Below are positions 8,946-21,372 of a stretch of DNA of 64,000 nucleotides, one piece after another. Both the position numbers and the translations under genes were made by a program. Below the pieces are notes generated by a model, which was given only the letters and a program-made list of their open reading frames with translations, was not told where the DNA came from and did not search any database. Source of the DNA: Acidimicrobiales bacterium (GTDB lineage: Bacteria; Actinomycetota; Acidimicrobiia; Acidimicrobiales; Palsa-688); the NCBI GenBank assembly GCA_035533095.1, contig DATLUM010000106.1:97471-161470 (forward strand), in the 5' to 3' direction. The first letter of the stretch is position 1. The number at the start of each line of letters is the position of its first letter.

Positions 8946-10919
8946 CTATCCGGTGAAGATCTGGACGTTCGCCCCGCGGTGAGCCATAGTCCCGGCGGAC
9001 GGCGAGGTCGAGCTGACCGGCTTGTTCGGGTTCCCCGTCACGCCGGTCACGTTGAAGCCGTCCTGAGCGAGGATCTGCGACGCCGCCGCGACGGATTGGC
9101 CACTGACATTGGGGACGGCAACGAGATCGGGGCCCTTGGAGATGAGCACGGTCACCTGGCTCCCGACCGTCGCCTGCGTGCCGGCCGCCGGGTTCGTACC
9201 TATCACCTGCCCCTTGGCGACGGTGTCGCTGAACTGGTCGCTCTCGACGGCCGAGAGCCCGACTGACTGCAGCGCCGCCTGCGCGGACGCAAACGACTGG
9301 CCCGCCTGGCTCCCCGCCAGTGCCGGGACCGCGACCGTCGGCTTGCCGGAGGACACGACCAGGTTCACCGACTGCCCGGGGAGCAGGGTGCCCGAATTCG
9401 GGCTGCTAGAGATGACGGAGCCCGCGCTGACGGTCATGCTCGTCTGGTGGGTGACGGTCCCCGTCTTCAGGCCGAGGGTCTGCAGGACCGCTTCGGCTGC
9501 GTCGAGGGGCGTGCCCGCCAGGTTGGTCGGGACCTTCACCGGTTGCGGGCCGAGAGACAGCAGCACCGCGATGGTGCTGCCCTCGGAGACCGTGCCGCGC
9601 GACGGGCGCTGGGCCAGGATCGTGCCGGCGGCCTGGCCCGAGTACGAGCGCTGGTAGACGGACAGATGGAGGTGCAACCTCTCCAGCGCCACCTTGGCTT
9701 GCGCCTCGGTGTCACCGACGAGGCGTGGGACGGGGTGCGTCGGCGTCAGCACGCCGGTTGCGACGATCGCACCTGCTGTCCCGCCCCCGATGAGCACGAG
9801 CGCCGCGAGGATCATTACTGCGATGCGAAGGCGCCGGCGGCCGGCGCGCCGCGGTGGTTCGGGCTGGCCGGGCAGCGGGGCGGGCACAGCCGGTCTGGTC
9901 GCCGCTGGGATGGGCGGCGGCGGGACGGGGATGGCCTGGGTCCAGGCCTCGCCAGCGCGAGCCTCCTCCGCCTCGATGGATGCCACGTCGAACAGGCGGG
10001 TGCGCCCCGGGTATTCGGTCGGGTTGGGGTCGCTCTCGACGAATCCGCTGAGCGAGGACGGGGCTGCCAGCGGGAGGGGAGCCGGAGGGGGCAGCTTCGC
10101 GGCGACGGCATCGAGGGCCCCGACGAACGCTGCGGCGTCGAGCCTCGCTTCCCGGTCGGAAGTCCCGGCTTGCGCGAGCACCGGGCCGAGTGCTCCGAGA
10201 CTGTCGGGAACCTCGACGTCTCGCTCCACGCGCGCCATGAGCGTGCCGAGGGTGGTGTCGGCGGCGAAGGGAACGGTGCCGGTCGTCGCTTCGATGAGGA
10301 CGAGGGACAGCGAGTACACGTCCGCCCTGCTGTCGAGGGACTGGCCGCGAACCTGTTCGGGGGCTGCGTATCGAGCGGTGCCCACCACGGCCCCGGCCGG
10401 CTCGGTCCAGGTCGCCTCCGCGAGCGCTCGGGCCAGCCCGAAGTCGGCGACGCTCAGCCGCCCCTCGTCGTCGAAGATCAGGTTCGCGGGCTTGATGTCG
10501 CGGTGGACCAGCCCGCGGCGGTGCGCGTAGTCGAGTGCCCTGGCTGCGTCGGCACCGACGGCCGCCGCCTGCGCCGGCGAGAGGAGGTTGCCCCTGTCGA
10601 GGAGCGAGCGCAGGCTCCCACCCTCCAGCAGCTCCATGACCAGGTAGGGCGAGCCGCCGTCTTCGCCCCAGTCGTATACGCGAAGGATATTGGGATGGCG
10701 CAGTGCGGCGACCACCTGGGCCTCCGCCCTGAAGCGGCGCAGGAAGCCCTCGTCGCCGGCGAGTGCGGGGTGGAGCACCTTGATGGCGACACGCCGGCGG
10801 AGGCTGACGTCCTCCGCCACGTAGACGTGGGCCGACGCCCCCGTGCCGAGGGGGCGAGTCAGGCGGTAACGGTCACCGAGGACGCGCCCCACCGAGTCGG
10901 CGATGCGCGACGTCGCCAC
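8946..10919 (-). CDS. PASTA-domain Ser/Thr protein kinase (PknB/StkP-like)
   Basis: Membrane sensor kinase of 657 residues. The kinase domain (about 17-275) has the Gly loop LGTGASAHVYVAEDV, the Lys in VAIKVLH, the catalytic HRDIKPANL loop, the ADFG metal-binding motif and the APE-type ending YAAPEQV. A proline-rich juxtamembrane linker is followed by one membrane helix near residues 365-390. Four PASTA repeats then face outside the cell, each with a V-P-x-L/V-x-G start and a V-x-V-L/V-x-S-x-G end. PASTA kinases sense muropeptides or lipid II and control growth and division. The usual neighbours (pbpA, rodA, phosphatase) are absent; the gene follows ligA, with its own leaderless-type promoter. 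Confidence 0.95.
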   Translation of the reverse strand: MATSRIADSVGRVLGDRYRLTRPLGTGASAHVYVAEDVSLRRRVAIKVLHPALAGDEGFLRRFRAEAQVVAALRHPNILRVYDWGEDGGSPYLVMELLEGGSLRSLLDRGNLLSPAQAAAVGADAARALDYAHRRGLVHRDIKPANLIFDDEGRLSVADFGLARALAEATWTEPAGAVVGTARYAAPEQVRGQSLDSRADVYSLSLVLIEATTGTVPFAADTTLGTLMARVERDVEVPDSLGALGPVLAQAGTSDREARLDAAAFVGALDAVAAKLPPPAPLPLAAPSSLSGFVESDPNPTEYPGRTRLFDVASIEAEEARAGEAWTQAIPVPPPPIPAATRPAVPAPLPGQPEPPRRAGRRRLRIAVMILAALVLIGGGTAGAIVATGVLTPTHPVPRLVGDTEAQAKVALERLHLHLSVYQRSYSGQAAGTILAQRPSRGTVSEGSTIAVLLSLGPQPVKVPTNLAGTPLDAAEAVLQTLGLKTGTVTHQTSMTVSAGSVISSSPNSGTLLPGQSVNLVVSSGKPTVAVPALAGSQAGQSFASAQAALQSVGLSAVESDQFSDTVAKGQVIGTNPAAGTQATVGSQVTVLISKGPDLVAVPNVSGQSVAAASQILAQDGFNVTGVTGNPNKPVSSTSPSAGTMAHRGANVQIFTG

Positions 10920-10927
10920 GACTCCCG

Positions 10928-10933
10928 AGGGTA
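10928..10933 (-). promoter_or_regulatory. -10 box of the PASTA kinase gene
   Basis: TACCCT lies 8 nt before the GTG start at 10919. Leaderless-type spacing. Confidence 0.55.
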
Positions 10934-10971
10934 CCGCTCGCGCCTTTCGCTGACGCGGACCCCGCCCGGGG

Positions 10972-14072
<3,101 letters not shown>

Positions 14073-14075
14073 GGT

Positions 14076-15203
14076 TCAGCCGCCTGACAGCCTGGCGACC
14101 GCTTCCGGTATCGCCCGCGCCGCGAAGTCGATCTCGTCGAATGTCGTGCTCGGCCCGAGGGTGAGACGAAGCGTCGACATGGCGTCCTCCTTGGTCGCGC
14201 CCATGGCGAGGAGAACCGGGCTGGGCTCCAGCGCGCCGCTGGCGCATGCCGACCCCGCGGATGCACAGACCCCCGCTTCGTCGAGGAGCACCAGCAGCGC
14301 CTCGCTTTCGATTCCGGGCAGCACGAGGTGCAGATGGCCGGGCGTGCGGTTCGAGCCGCTCCCGGTCTCCACGAACGCGGGGAGGGAAGCTCGAAGGCGG
14401 CCCGACAGCTCGTCCCTCATCGCGCTCACCCGCCGGCAGGACTCTGCGCGCGACGCGACGGACGCGCGCGCGGCGGCGGCGAGGCCGACGGCTCCCGCGA
14501 CGTTCTGCGTGCCGCTCCTCAGCTCGCGTTCCTGGCCGCCGCCGTACAGCACAGGACGCAGTCTCGGGTGCCCGCGTACGCCAAGGACGCCTATCCCCTG
14601 AGGGCCGCCCCATTTGTGGCCGCTGACCGAGACCATGTCGGCGGCCGACGCAGCTTCGGCGAGATCCGTCCACTGTGCGGCCTGGACGGCGTCGGTGTGA
14701 AGCAGCGCGTTGGGCGCGCGCCGGCGCACGAGGTTGGCGACACGCGAGAGGGGTTGGATGACGCCGGTCTCCTGGTTCGCCGCCTGCACCGACACCAGCG
14801 ACACATCCGGATCGAGTAGCCCGCGCAGGCTGTCGAGGTCGACGACGCCGTCCGGACCGACGGGCGCCACTCGAAGGTCCTCTCCGCTCGCTACAGCCGC
14901 CTCTATGACGGCGGGGTGCTCGACGGCGCTGACCACGACCGCGCCGGGCCGGGCGGCGAGCGACCCGAGCACGGCGAGGTTGTCGGATTCCGTGCCCCCG
15001 GAAGTGAACAAGACGCCCCCGGGTGGCATGCCCAGGATGTCCGCAAGCGTGTCGCGTGCGTCGTCGAGCGCGGCGCGCGCCGCCCGGGCAGCGCGGGGAG
15101 CGCCCGAGGGGTTGCCGAAGCGGCCCTCGAGCCACGGGCGCATGGCCTGCGCGGCTTCGCAACGCATCGGCCCTCCGGCGGCGTGATCCAGGTACGCCGG
15201 CAC
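14076..15203 (-). CDS. cysteine desulfurase (NifS/IscS-like)
   Basis: PLP enzyme that takes sulfur from cysteine as a persulfide. The sequence shows the N-terminal YLDHAAGGP, the PLP-binding Lys in SVSGHKWGGPQG, and the active-site Cys in a short loop VCASAGSACASG. It has 375 residues, normal for the family. It directly precedes mnmA, so its main job is probably to feed sulfur into tRNA thiolation, perhaps also Fe-S clusters. The GTG start is preceded at six bases by TAGCAT, and two 22-bp repeats lie just upstream of that box. Confidence 0.94.
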   Translation of the reverse strand: MPAYLDHAAGGPMRCEAAQAMRPWLEGRFGNPSGAPRAARAARAALDDARDTLADILGMPPGGVLFTSGGTESDNLAVLGSLAARPGAVVVSAVEHPAVIEAAVASGEDLRVAPVGPDGVVDLDSLRGLLDPDVSLVSVQAANQETGVIQPLSRVANLVRRRAPNALLHTDAVQAAQWTDLAEAASAADMVSVSGHKWGGPQGIGVLGVRGHPRLRPVLYGGGQERELRSGTQNVAGAVGLAAAARASVASRAESCRRVSAMRDELSGRLRASLPAFVETGSGSNRTPGHLHLVLPGIESEALLVLLDEAGVCASAGSACASGALEPSPVLLAMGATKEDAMSTLRLTLGPSTTFDEIDFAARAIPEAVARLSGG

Positions 15204-15209
15204 GCATTG

Positions 15210-15215
15210 ATGCTA
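15210..15215 (-). promoter_or_regulatory. -10 box of the cysteine desulfurase gene (leaderless)
   Basis: TAGCAT is placed 6 nt before the GTG start at 15203. Two 22-bp repeats at 15222-15265 overlap the position where the -35 region would lie. Confidence 0.6.
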
Positions 15216-15221
15216 CTTGGC

Positions 15222-15265
15222 CAGTCTTCTGCGGCGATTCAGACAGTCTTCTGCGGCGATTTCAG
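15222..15265. repeat. 22-bp direct repeat, two copies plus a partial third
   Basis: CAGTCTTCTGCGGCGATT begins two consecutive units (15222-15243 and 15244-15265); a third partial CTTCTGCGCCG follows. The repeats lie in the 149-bp divergent promoter region between the desulfurase and galT genes, so they could be binding sites for a regulator. Confidence 0.8.
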
Positions 15266-15338
15266 GCTTCTGCGCCGGTCGGTGATCAACATTCAATCAA
15301 GCGCAGCACTACGGTCAGGAGTAGTGGTCCTTCCCAGC

Positions 15339-15344
15339 TACCCT
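15339..15344 (+). promoter_or_regulatory. -10 box of galT
   Basis: TACCCT lies 8 nt before the ATG of galT. Leaderless-type spacing. Confidence 0.5.
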
Positions 15345-15352
15345 GCTAATCG

Positions 15353-16330
15353 ATGAGCGAGCTCAGGCTCGACCCTATGACGGGCCGTTGGGTGGTGATT
15401 GCCGGCGAAAGGTATCAGCGACCTTCCGACTTCCTGCCGCGCCGCCTCCCTGTCGAGGACGAGCCGATCCGCCCCTGCCCGTTCTGCCCCGGACGCGACG
15501 ACGACGTCGTTGCGAGCTACGGCCCCCCGGGGAGCTGGGTGGTGCGGGTGGTTCCGAACCGCTACCCCGCGTTCAGCGGCTCGGAGCCCATGGTCGTGTC
15601 GCACCTTGGGCCCGTGTTCACGCAGGCGCCGGCAAGCGGGTTGCACGAGGTACTGGTGCTCAGCCCCGAGCACAACTCGAGCTGGGCCGACCTATCCGAA
15701 ACCCACGCAGGGTTCGTGATGGAGGCGCTGCGAGACCGGATGGCGGCGCACGCTGCGACCCCCGGCCTGCGATACAGCCAGGCCGTGGTGAACTGCGGCC
15801 GCGAAGCCGGTGCGTCCATCGAGCACCCGCACGGGCAGCTGCTGTCGATGCCCTTCATCCCAGGTGAGGCGGCCAATGAGCTCGCAGGTTTCGCCCGCTT
15901 CCGGGGCAACTGCCTCATGTGCGCGACGATCGACGCCGAGGAGGAAGCGGCGCACCGGATCATCTTCGCCGACGACCGGGTCGCGACGATCAGCCCGTTC
16001 TGGGGTGGAACCCCCTACGAGCTGCTCATCCTCCCCCGCCGCCACAACGGCAACCTGCACGAATCCGATTCCCGTGACCTGGCGGCGATGGGCAGCGCGG
16101 TGCAGCGTGCGCTAGCCGCCCTGCGCGGCCGCCTGGGCGACATCGCCTACAACGTGATGTTCCACTCGGCACCGTTCCGGCTGACGGGCGATTTCCACTG
16201 GCACGTGCACGTGATGCCGAAGATCTCCACCCGCGGCGGGTTCGAGATGGGTTCCGGCGTGCTCATCAACGTGGTGCCTCCCGAGCGCGCCGCGGAGGAG
16301 TTGCGCGCCGAGGTCGCCGCCGCCGCCTGA
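15353..16330 (+). CDS. galT: galactose-1-phosphate uridylyltransferase
   Basis: HIT-superfamily nucleotidyltransferase of the Leloir pathway, exchanging UMP between UDP-glucose and galactose 1-phosphate through a His-bound intermediate. The active-site motif HPHGQ is present in ASIEHPHGQLLSMPF, and CPFC near residue 40 provides two likely zinc ligands. The later FHWHVHVMPK block is also typical. The length of 325 residues fits the compact bacterial form. No galK or galE is nearby, so the exact sugar-phosphate substrate is not proven. The gene sits alone, ending 9 bp before the L,D-transpeptidase stop. Confidence 0.9.
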   Translation: MSELRLDPMTGRWVVIAGERYQRPSDFLPRRLPVEDEPIRPCPFCPGRDDDVVASYGPPGSWVVRVVPNRYPAFSGSEPMVVSHLGPVFTQAPASGLHEVLVLSPEHNSSWADLSETHAGFVMEALRDRMAAHAATPGLRYSQAVVNCGREAGASIEHPHGQLLSMPFIPGEAANELAGFARFRGNCLMCATIDAEEEAAHRIIFADDRVATISPFWGGTPYELLILPRRHNGNLHESDSRDLAAMGSAVQRALAALRGRLGDIAYNVMFHSAPFRLTGDFHWHVHVMPKISTRGGFEMGSGVLINVVPPERAAEELRAEVAAAA

Positions 16331-16339
16331 GCGGCCGCC

Positions 16340-17710
16340 TCAGGTTGCTGCGCCGGCGGCGGTCGTCGAGGTCGTGGAGGCTGTCGACGGGGGCGTGGTC
16401 GTCGTGGACGCGGGCGGCGCGCCCGGAGCGGCCTGCACCGTCGCCGGAGTCCACTGGCTCCAGTCGGTGGACCAGTCCATCACGCCGTGGTCGCCGGACG
16501 CCGGCGGGCGTGGGCTGCCCACCACCTGGACGATGTCGCCGATCTGGCTGAAGTCGTAGAAGGCGAGAGAGTTGGTCGGGCTCAGGTTGATGCACCCGTG
16601 CGAGACGTTGACAGACCCCTGCGAACCGACCGACCAGGGGGCGTCGTGCACGTACTCGCCGCTGTCGGAGATGTGCACGTCGTTGTACACGTACTCGTCG
16701 TATCCGCCAGGTGAGTTGACGGGAATGCCCACCGTAGAGGACACCATGTGCACGACGTGCTCCTTGTCCATCACGATGTGTGTGCCGCCCATGGTGGGCC
16801 ACACCGAGCTGCCGCCACTGAGGGGATAGGTGGAGATCACGGTGCCGTTGAGATACACGGTCATGTGCTCGGTCGCGAGATTTGCGACCGAGACATGGGA
16901 GTCGCCGATGACGAAGCTGGCGGTCACCTGACCTGTTCCCCATCGGCCGTCGCCGGCGTCCCATCCGTCGAGGTTGCTGGTGACGGTGACCTTCTCGCCG
17001 GTGGGCCAATAGGACTGCGGGCGGAAGTGCAGCTCGTAGGGGCTGAACCAGTGCCAGCCACCGGGGACCGGGTCCGATTCGGTGATCGTGAAATGCGACA
17101 GCACCGACTGCTGGGCCGCGGCGGTCGAGATCGGGTGGTTGAACTTAACGATGACCGGCTCGCCGACACCCACCGTCGCGCCGCCGTACGGGAAGAGCGT
17201 GTTGCTCACCGTTTGCACCGGCTTCATGGTGGTAAAAGAGGCGATCTGCTGCGCTTCGACGCCGTCTGGTCCCGTCACCGTCGCCGTCACGGAGTAGGCG
17301 GTTCCCGGTTCGAGGCCACTCGAGGAGGTCCACTTGAAGTGGTCGGGTGCCAGCACGCCTGAGACCGGGCTCTTGCCGCCGGATACCTGGACTGATGCCA
17401 GGGCCCCGTAGGTGCTGACCACCGTCACCGGAGTCGACGGGAGCACCGCGGACGAGCCCGAGGCCGGCGTGATCGAAAGCGCCGAGACGAGCTTGGCGAT
17501 CTCCGCCTGCCTGGCTGCTTGTGCAGCGCGGGCCTGCGCTGCCTCGAGGCGGGCCTTGGCAGCGCGAACCTCAGCGGGCGAGGGACCGCTCGTAACGGCC
17601 GCTACCGCGACGCCGCCGGCGCCGAGCACGACGACCGCAGATGCTGCAATTGCCCACCAGCGGGTCCACCAGACCCCCCTGGAATGTTGACCATGAGAAC
17701 CTACCCGCAC
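16340..17710 (-). CDS. L,D-transpeptidase (YkuD) with Ig-like domains
   Basis: Cell-wall enzyme that forms 3-3 crosslinks between peptidoglycan stems or attaches proteins to them. A membrane anchor (about residues 17-40) is followed by a short Ala-rich coiled coil, two Ig-like domains, and a YkuD catalytic domain at about 275-400 with the Cys motif SHGCINLSP and an upstream His in KEHVVHM. The last 50 residues are Thr/Pro/Ser-rich, a likely flexible tail. This is the layout of mycobacterial Ldt enzymes. The GTG start is used because a TATCCT box stands six bases upstream. Confidence 0.93.
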   Translation of the reverse strand: MRVGSHGQHSRGVWWTRWWAIAASAVVVLGAGGVAVAAVTSGPSPAEVRAAKARLEAAQARAAQAARQAEIAKLVSALSITPASGSSAVLPSTPVTVVSTYGALASVQVSGGKSPVSGVLAPDHFKWTSSSGLEPGTAYSVTATVTGPDGVEAQQIASFTTMKPVQTVSNTLFPYGGATVGVGEPVIVKFNHPISTAAAQQSVLSHFTITESDPVPGGWHWFSPYELHFRPQSYWPTGEKVTVTSNLDGWDAGDGRWGTGQVTASFVIGDSHVSVANLATEHMTVYLNGTVISTYPLSGGSSVWPTMGGTHIVMDKEHVVHMVSSTVGIPVNSPGGYDEYVYNDVHISDSGEYVHDAPWSVGSQGSVNVSHGCINLSPTNSLAFYDFSQIGDIVQVVGSPRPPASGDHGVMDWSTDWSQWTPATVQAAPGAPPASTTTTPPSTASTTSTTAAGAAT

Positions 17711-17716
17711 ACCGTA

Positions 17717-17722
17717 AGGATA
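17717..17722 (-). promoter_or_regulatory. -10 box of the L,D-transpeptidase gene (leaderless)
   Basis: TATCCT stands 6 nt before the GTG start at 17710. Confidence 0.55.
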
Positions 17723-17781
17723 CGGGGAGGAACGTCAGAACACACGTCGTCCTGCCAGACCACCCGAGCTGACGAGACTAG

Positions 17782-17822
17782 AGAGGTTCGCAGGACTGCC
17801 TGAGCCAATGGCGCGAACCTCT
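17782..17822 (-). terminator. hairpin at the end of the glgE-treS-pep2-glgB operon
   Basis: AGAGGTTCGC (17782-17791) pairs perfectly with GCGAACCTCT (17813-17822) around a 21-nt loop, immediately after the glgB stop. No T run follows on the minus strand, so it may be a weak terminator or an RNA 3-prime end stabiliser. Confidence 0.5.
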
Positions 17823-20042
17823 TTAGCCATCAGTCGACGGCGCCGAGAGCCACAGCACCGACAGAGGCGGCAGGGTCATTGTCGCCGACCACTGCTGGCC
17901 GTGCCACGGCAACGGTTCGGCTACCACGGATCCGTAGTTGCCCTGGCCGCTGCCTCCCCATTCGAGGGCGTCGGTGTTGAGCAGTTCCCCCCAGCTCCCC
18001 GGTGCTGGAAGGCCGACCCGGTACCCGTGGCGAGGAACGGGCGTGAAGTTGCCTACGCATGCGATCTCGCCGCCTGGTTCCCCCCCACGCCGGCGCCGGA
18101 AGAAGGACACCACGCTCTGCTCCGCATCGTTGGCGTCGATCCACGCGAAGCCGTCTGCGCTGAAGTCCTCCTCGTAGAACGCGGGGCTGTCGCGGTAGAT
18201 CCGGTTGAGCTCTTGGACCATCGATTGGAGCCGCCGGTGATCACCCCAGCTGTCGGGGATCCACCAGTCGATCTCCGATTCGAAGTCCCATTCGCGTTCC
18301 TGCGCGAACTCGCCGCCCATGAACAGGAGCTGCTTGCCGGGGTGAGCCCACATCCACCCGAAGAGCGCACGCAGGTTGGCAAGCTGCTGCCATCGATCGC
18401 CGGGCATCTTCGAGAGGAGCGAGCCCTTCCCGTGCACCACCTCGTCGTGCGACAGCGGCAGGACGAAGTTCTCGCTCCACGCGTAGATGAGCCCGAAGGT
18501 CAGCTCACCGTGGTGGTAGCGGCGGTGCACCCCCTGGTGGTGAAAGTAATCGAGGGTGTCGTGCATCCAGCCCATGTTCCACTTGAACCCGAATCCGAGC
18601 CCCCCGAGATACGTGGGCCGCGAGACGCTCGGCCAGGCCGTGGACTCCTCCGCGATCACCGTCGCTCCCGGGTGGAGCCCGAACACCGTCTCGTTGAGCT
18701 CCTTTACAAACGAGACCGCCTCCAGGTTCTCTCGCCCCCCAAAGCGGTTGGGCACCCACTGGCCGGGCTCGCGGGAGTAATCGAGGTAGAGCAGCGAGGC
18801 CACCGCATCGACCCGCAAGGCGTCGATGTGGAACTGCTCGATCCAGTAGAGCGCGTTGGCGATGAGGAAGTTGCGCACCTCGTTGCGGCCGAAGTTGAAG
18901 ACGAGCGTGCCCCAATCCGGATGCTCGCCCTGGCGTGGATCGGCGTGCTCGTACAGTGCGGTGCCGTCGAAGTGTGCAAGGGCGAAAGCGTCCTTCGGGA
19001 AGTGCGCCGGCACCCAGTCGAGCATGACTCCGATGCCATGCTGATGCAGCGCGTCGACGAGGCAACGGAAGTCGTCAGGGCCGCCGAAGCGCGACGTCGG
19101 GGCGTAGTAGCCCGAAACCTGGTATCCCCAGGAGCCGCTGAACGGGTGCTCGGCCACCGGCATGAGCTCCACGTGGGTGAAGCCCATCCTCTCGACGTAC
19201 TCGGGCAGCCGCTCGGCGAGCTCCCTGTAGGTGAGCGGCCTCTTGGGCCCCTCACCGGTGTCGGCGTGCATCCAGGACCCGAGATGCAGCTCGTACACGG
19301 ACATGGGTGACCGCAAGAGGTCTCGCGACCCCCGATCGGTAAGCCATTGCCCGTCTCCCCATTCGAACTCGCTCGGTCCCACCACCACGCTGGCGGTCGC
19401 CGGCGGCACCTCCATCAAGAAGGCCATCGGATCCGTCTTGAGAATCAGCCGTCCGTCACTCGTGACGATTTCGTACTTGTAGCGGGCACCGGGATCGACA
19501 CCGGGAATGAACAGCTCCCACACGCCCGACGAGCCGAGCGACCGCATCGGGTGGACCCTGCCGTCCCAGAAGTTCCAGTCGCCCACCACTCGCACCGCCC
19601 GCGCGTTCGGCGCCCACACAGCGAAGGAAACCCCGCTCATGCCGTCGTGCTCACGGGGGTGCGCTCCGAGGACCTCCCAGAGCCGGTGGTGCCTGCCCTC
19701 ACCGAACAGATGCAGGTCGAGCTCGCCGATGGTCGGCCACGCCCGGTACGGGTCGGCGAACCGGTAGGTCGAAAGACCGTCCCCGTTGGGGTAGTCGGCC
19801 TCCAGCTCGTAGGTCTTCACGGTCTTGCCGATCGGGCCCTCGAAGACGCCGCTTCCGCCAAGGCACTCCATCTCCGTGGCCTTGGGCCGGCCCGAGACCC
19901 CTGTTACCAGCCTCATGGCGACGGCACCGGGGCGGTAGGCGCGCACCACCGTGCCGTGACGGCCCAGGTAGCGGTGGGGGTCGCCGTGGTGCCCCGCCGT
20001 GATGAGCTCGAGCTCCTTGTCAGCCAACCTGATCTCCTCCAT
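17823..20042 (-). CDS. glgB: 1,4-alpha-glucan branching enzyme
   Basis: Introduces alpha-1,6 branches into glycogen-like glucan. The 739-residue protein has the two N-terminal CBM48-like domains ([12 protein letters not shown] and [20 protein letters not shown]), the GH13 barrel with [16 protein letters not shown] (nucleophile Asp), EEST (acid Glu) and [15 protein letters not shown], and the C-terminal beta domain. Last gene of the glgE operon. The ATG at 20042 overlaps pep2 by 23 nt; a TTG at 20027 is a strong alternative because GGAGGAG lies just before it, giving an 8-nt overlap and 734 residues. The open frame further upstream is antisense-like and was dropped. Confidence 0.96.
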   Translation of the reverse strand: MEEIRLADKELELITAGHHGDPHRYLGRHGTVVRAYRPGAVAMRLVTGVSGRPKATEMECLGGSGVFEGPIGKTVKTYELEADYPNGDGLSTYRFADPYRAWPTIGELDLHLFGEGRHHRLWEVLGAHPREHDGMSGVSFAVWAPNARAVRVVGDWNFWDGRVHPMRSLGSSGVWELFIPGVDPGARYKYEIVTSDGRLILKTDPMAFLMEVPPATASVVVGPSEFEWGDGQWLTDRGSRDLLRSPMSVYELHLGSWMHADTGEGPKRPLTYRELAERLPEYVERMGFTHVELMPVAEHPFSGSWGYQVSGYYAPTSRFGGPDDFRCLVDALHQHGIGVMLDWVPAHFPKDAFALAHFDGTALYEHADPRQGEHPDWGTLVFNFGRNEVRNFLIANALYWIEQFHIDALRVDAVASLLYLDYSREPGQWVPNRFGGRENLEAVSFVKELNETVFGLHPGATVIAEESTAWPSVSRPTYLGGLGFGFKWNMGWMHDTLDYFHHQGVHRRYHHGELTFGLIYAWSENFVLPLSHDEVVHGKGSLLSKMPGDRWQQLANLRALFGWMWAHPGKQLLFMGGEFAQEREWDFESEIDWWIPDSWGDHRRLQSMVQELNRIYRDSPAFYEEDFSADGFAWIDANDAEQSVVSFFRRRRGGEPGGEIACVGNFTPVPRHGYRVGLPAPGSWGELLNTDALEWGGSGQGNYGSVVAEPLPWHGQQWSATMTLPPLSVLWLSAPSTDG

Positions 20043-21372
20043 GCAAGAGGCGGTCGAGTGCGTCGAGAGGGATAGATACCCACTCCGGGCGGTGGGCTCG
20101 CTCGTAGTCGAGCTCGTACAGCGCCTTGTCCAGCTCGTACCCGATGAGGACCGCAGGGGATTCCTCGGGTGGCGGCAGCAGGTCGTCGATTCCGGGCGTC
20201 CGGCGGTAGCCATCCAAGAAGGCCTGCCTGTTGTGGGTGTCCCAAGCCAGCGCGAGAGGTTCGAGCTGCTCGGCGTCCGCCGCGGGTTGCTCGCCGAGCG
20301 CGTGCCTCGTGGCGTAGTGGAAGGAACGAAGCATCGAGCTCACGTCTTTGAACGGCGACGAGTACCCGGTGCGCTCGGAGAGGTCCCTGGCCGGCTCGCC
20401 CTCGAAGTCGAGGACGTACCAACCCGTGTCTGTACGCATCACCTGGCCGAGGTGGTAGTCACCGTGCACTCTGAGGAACGGCCCGGCGTCCGATACCGAA
20501 GAAAGTCGGTCGAGCATGGGTGCGGCCGCGCCGGCCAGGTCCCGACCGGCGACGTCTCCCGCCGCCTGGATGCGCCGCTCCATCCCGCTGACGAGAGCGT
20601 GCCAGCTGTCGGTTGCCCGTTCCCCCGTGGTGACCCCGAAGCCCGTGGCGAGGGCGAGATGCATCTCGGCTGTCATGCGACCGAGGCGCTCTGCTTCCGC
20701 GCTGAAGTCGCCACCCGCCTCGCCGGGCCCTTGGGCAGGGGACTTGTACAGGTCGCGCAACGAGGTGAGTGCGAGCGCCCAGCCCTCCGACCCCCCAACC
20801 AGGTACTGCTGGCCGAACGCGAGGTCGAAGTCCTGCTCCCGCCAGGTCACCAGCGGGGCCGCGACGTGGGTGAACCCGGCGGCAGCCAGCGCTGTGGTCA
20901 CCTCCACGTCGGGGTTGTGCCCCCGGTGCAAGCGGCGGAACAGCTTGAGGATGAGCCGGTCGTCGAACACGAGCGACGTGTTGGACTGTTCCGCCTGTAC
21001 CGGCCGCGCCAGCTCGGCCGACTCCTTGCCGTCGCTGGCCACGCGGAGCAGCACCTTGTCCATGTCGGCGTCGAGCGTGGCGTCGTAGAAGTACGACTGC
21101 CCGAGCGTCGCGATCGTCGCGCCTTCCCGGCCGTGAAGGAAGTCGGCGGGCTCGCCGGCAGGCCGCTCTCCGACCACGAGCTGGTAGAGGTCGCCGCCGG
21201 CCTCGACGATGGCGTGCCAGAGGGAGTGCCCGGTTCCGTCGCTCCACAGGAGCCGGCCCGATTCGACGTCGACGTGCTCGAGCGGCGGGCCCGAGTGGCC
21301 GGCGTACCAGCGCTGCGCCATCAAGTGGGCGGGGAGCAATTCCTGGAGCCCGGCAGGTAGCTCGACTGTCAA
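20020..21372 (-). CDS. pep2: maltokinase (Pep2/Mak)
   Basis: Phosphorylates maltose to alpha-maltose 1-phosphate, the substrate for GlgE. The 450-residue protein has a kinase-like fold with the catalytic block [11 protein letters not shown] followed by [10 protein letters not shown], as in aminoglycoside-phosphotransferase relatives. The N-terminal cap with RWYAGHSG is typical of maltokinases. It begins with TTG, overlapping the treS stop in a TTGA tetranucleotide, so translation is coupled to treS. Its position between treS and glgB fits the route trehalose to maltose to maltose 1-phosphate to glucan. Confidence 0.94.
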   Translation of the reverse strand: MTVELPAGLQELLPAHLMAQRWYAGHSGPPLEHVDVESGRLLWSDGTGHSLWHAIVEAGGDLYQLVVGERPAGEPADFLHGREGATIATLGQSYFYDATLDADMDKVLLRVASDGKESAELARPVQAEQSNTSLVFDDRLILKLFRRLHRGHNPDVEVTTALAAAGFTHVAAPLVTWREQDFDLAFGQQYLVGGSEGWALALTSLRDLYKSPAQGPGEAGGDFSAEAERLGRMTAEMHLALATGFGVTTGERATDSWHALVSGMERRIQAAGDVAGRDLAGAAAPMLDRLSSVSDAGPFLRVHGDYHLGQVMRTDTGWYVLDFEGEPARDLSERTGYSSPFKDVSSMLRSFHYATRHALGEQPAADAEQLEPLALAWDTHNRQAFLDGYRRTPGIDDLLPPPEESPAVLIGYELDKALYELDYERAHRPEWVSIPLDALDRLLHGGDQVG

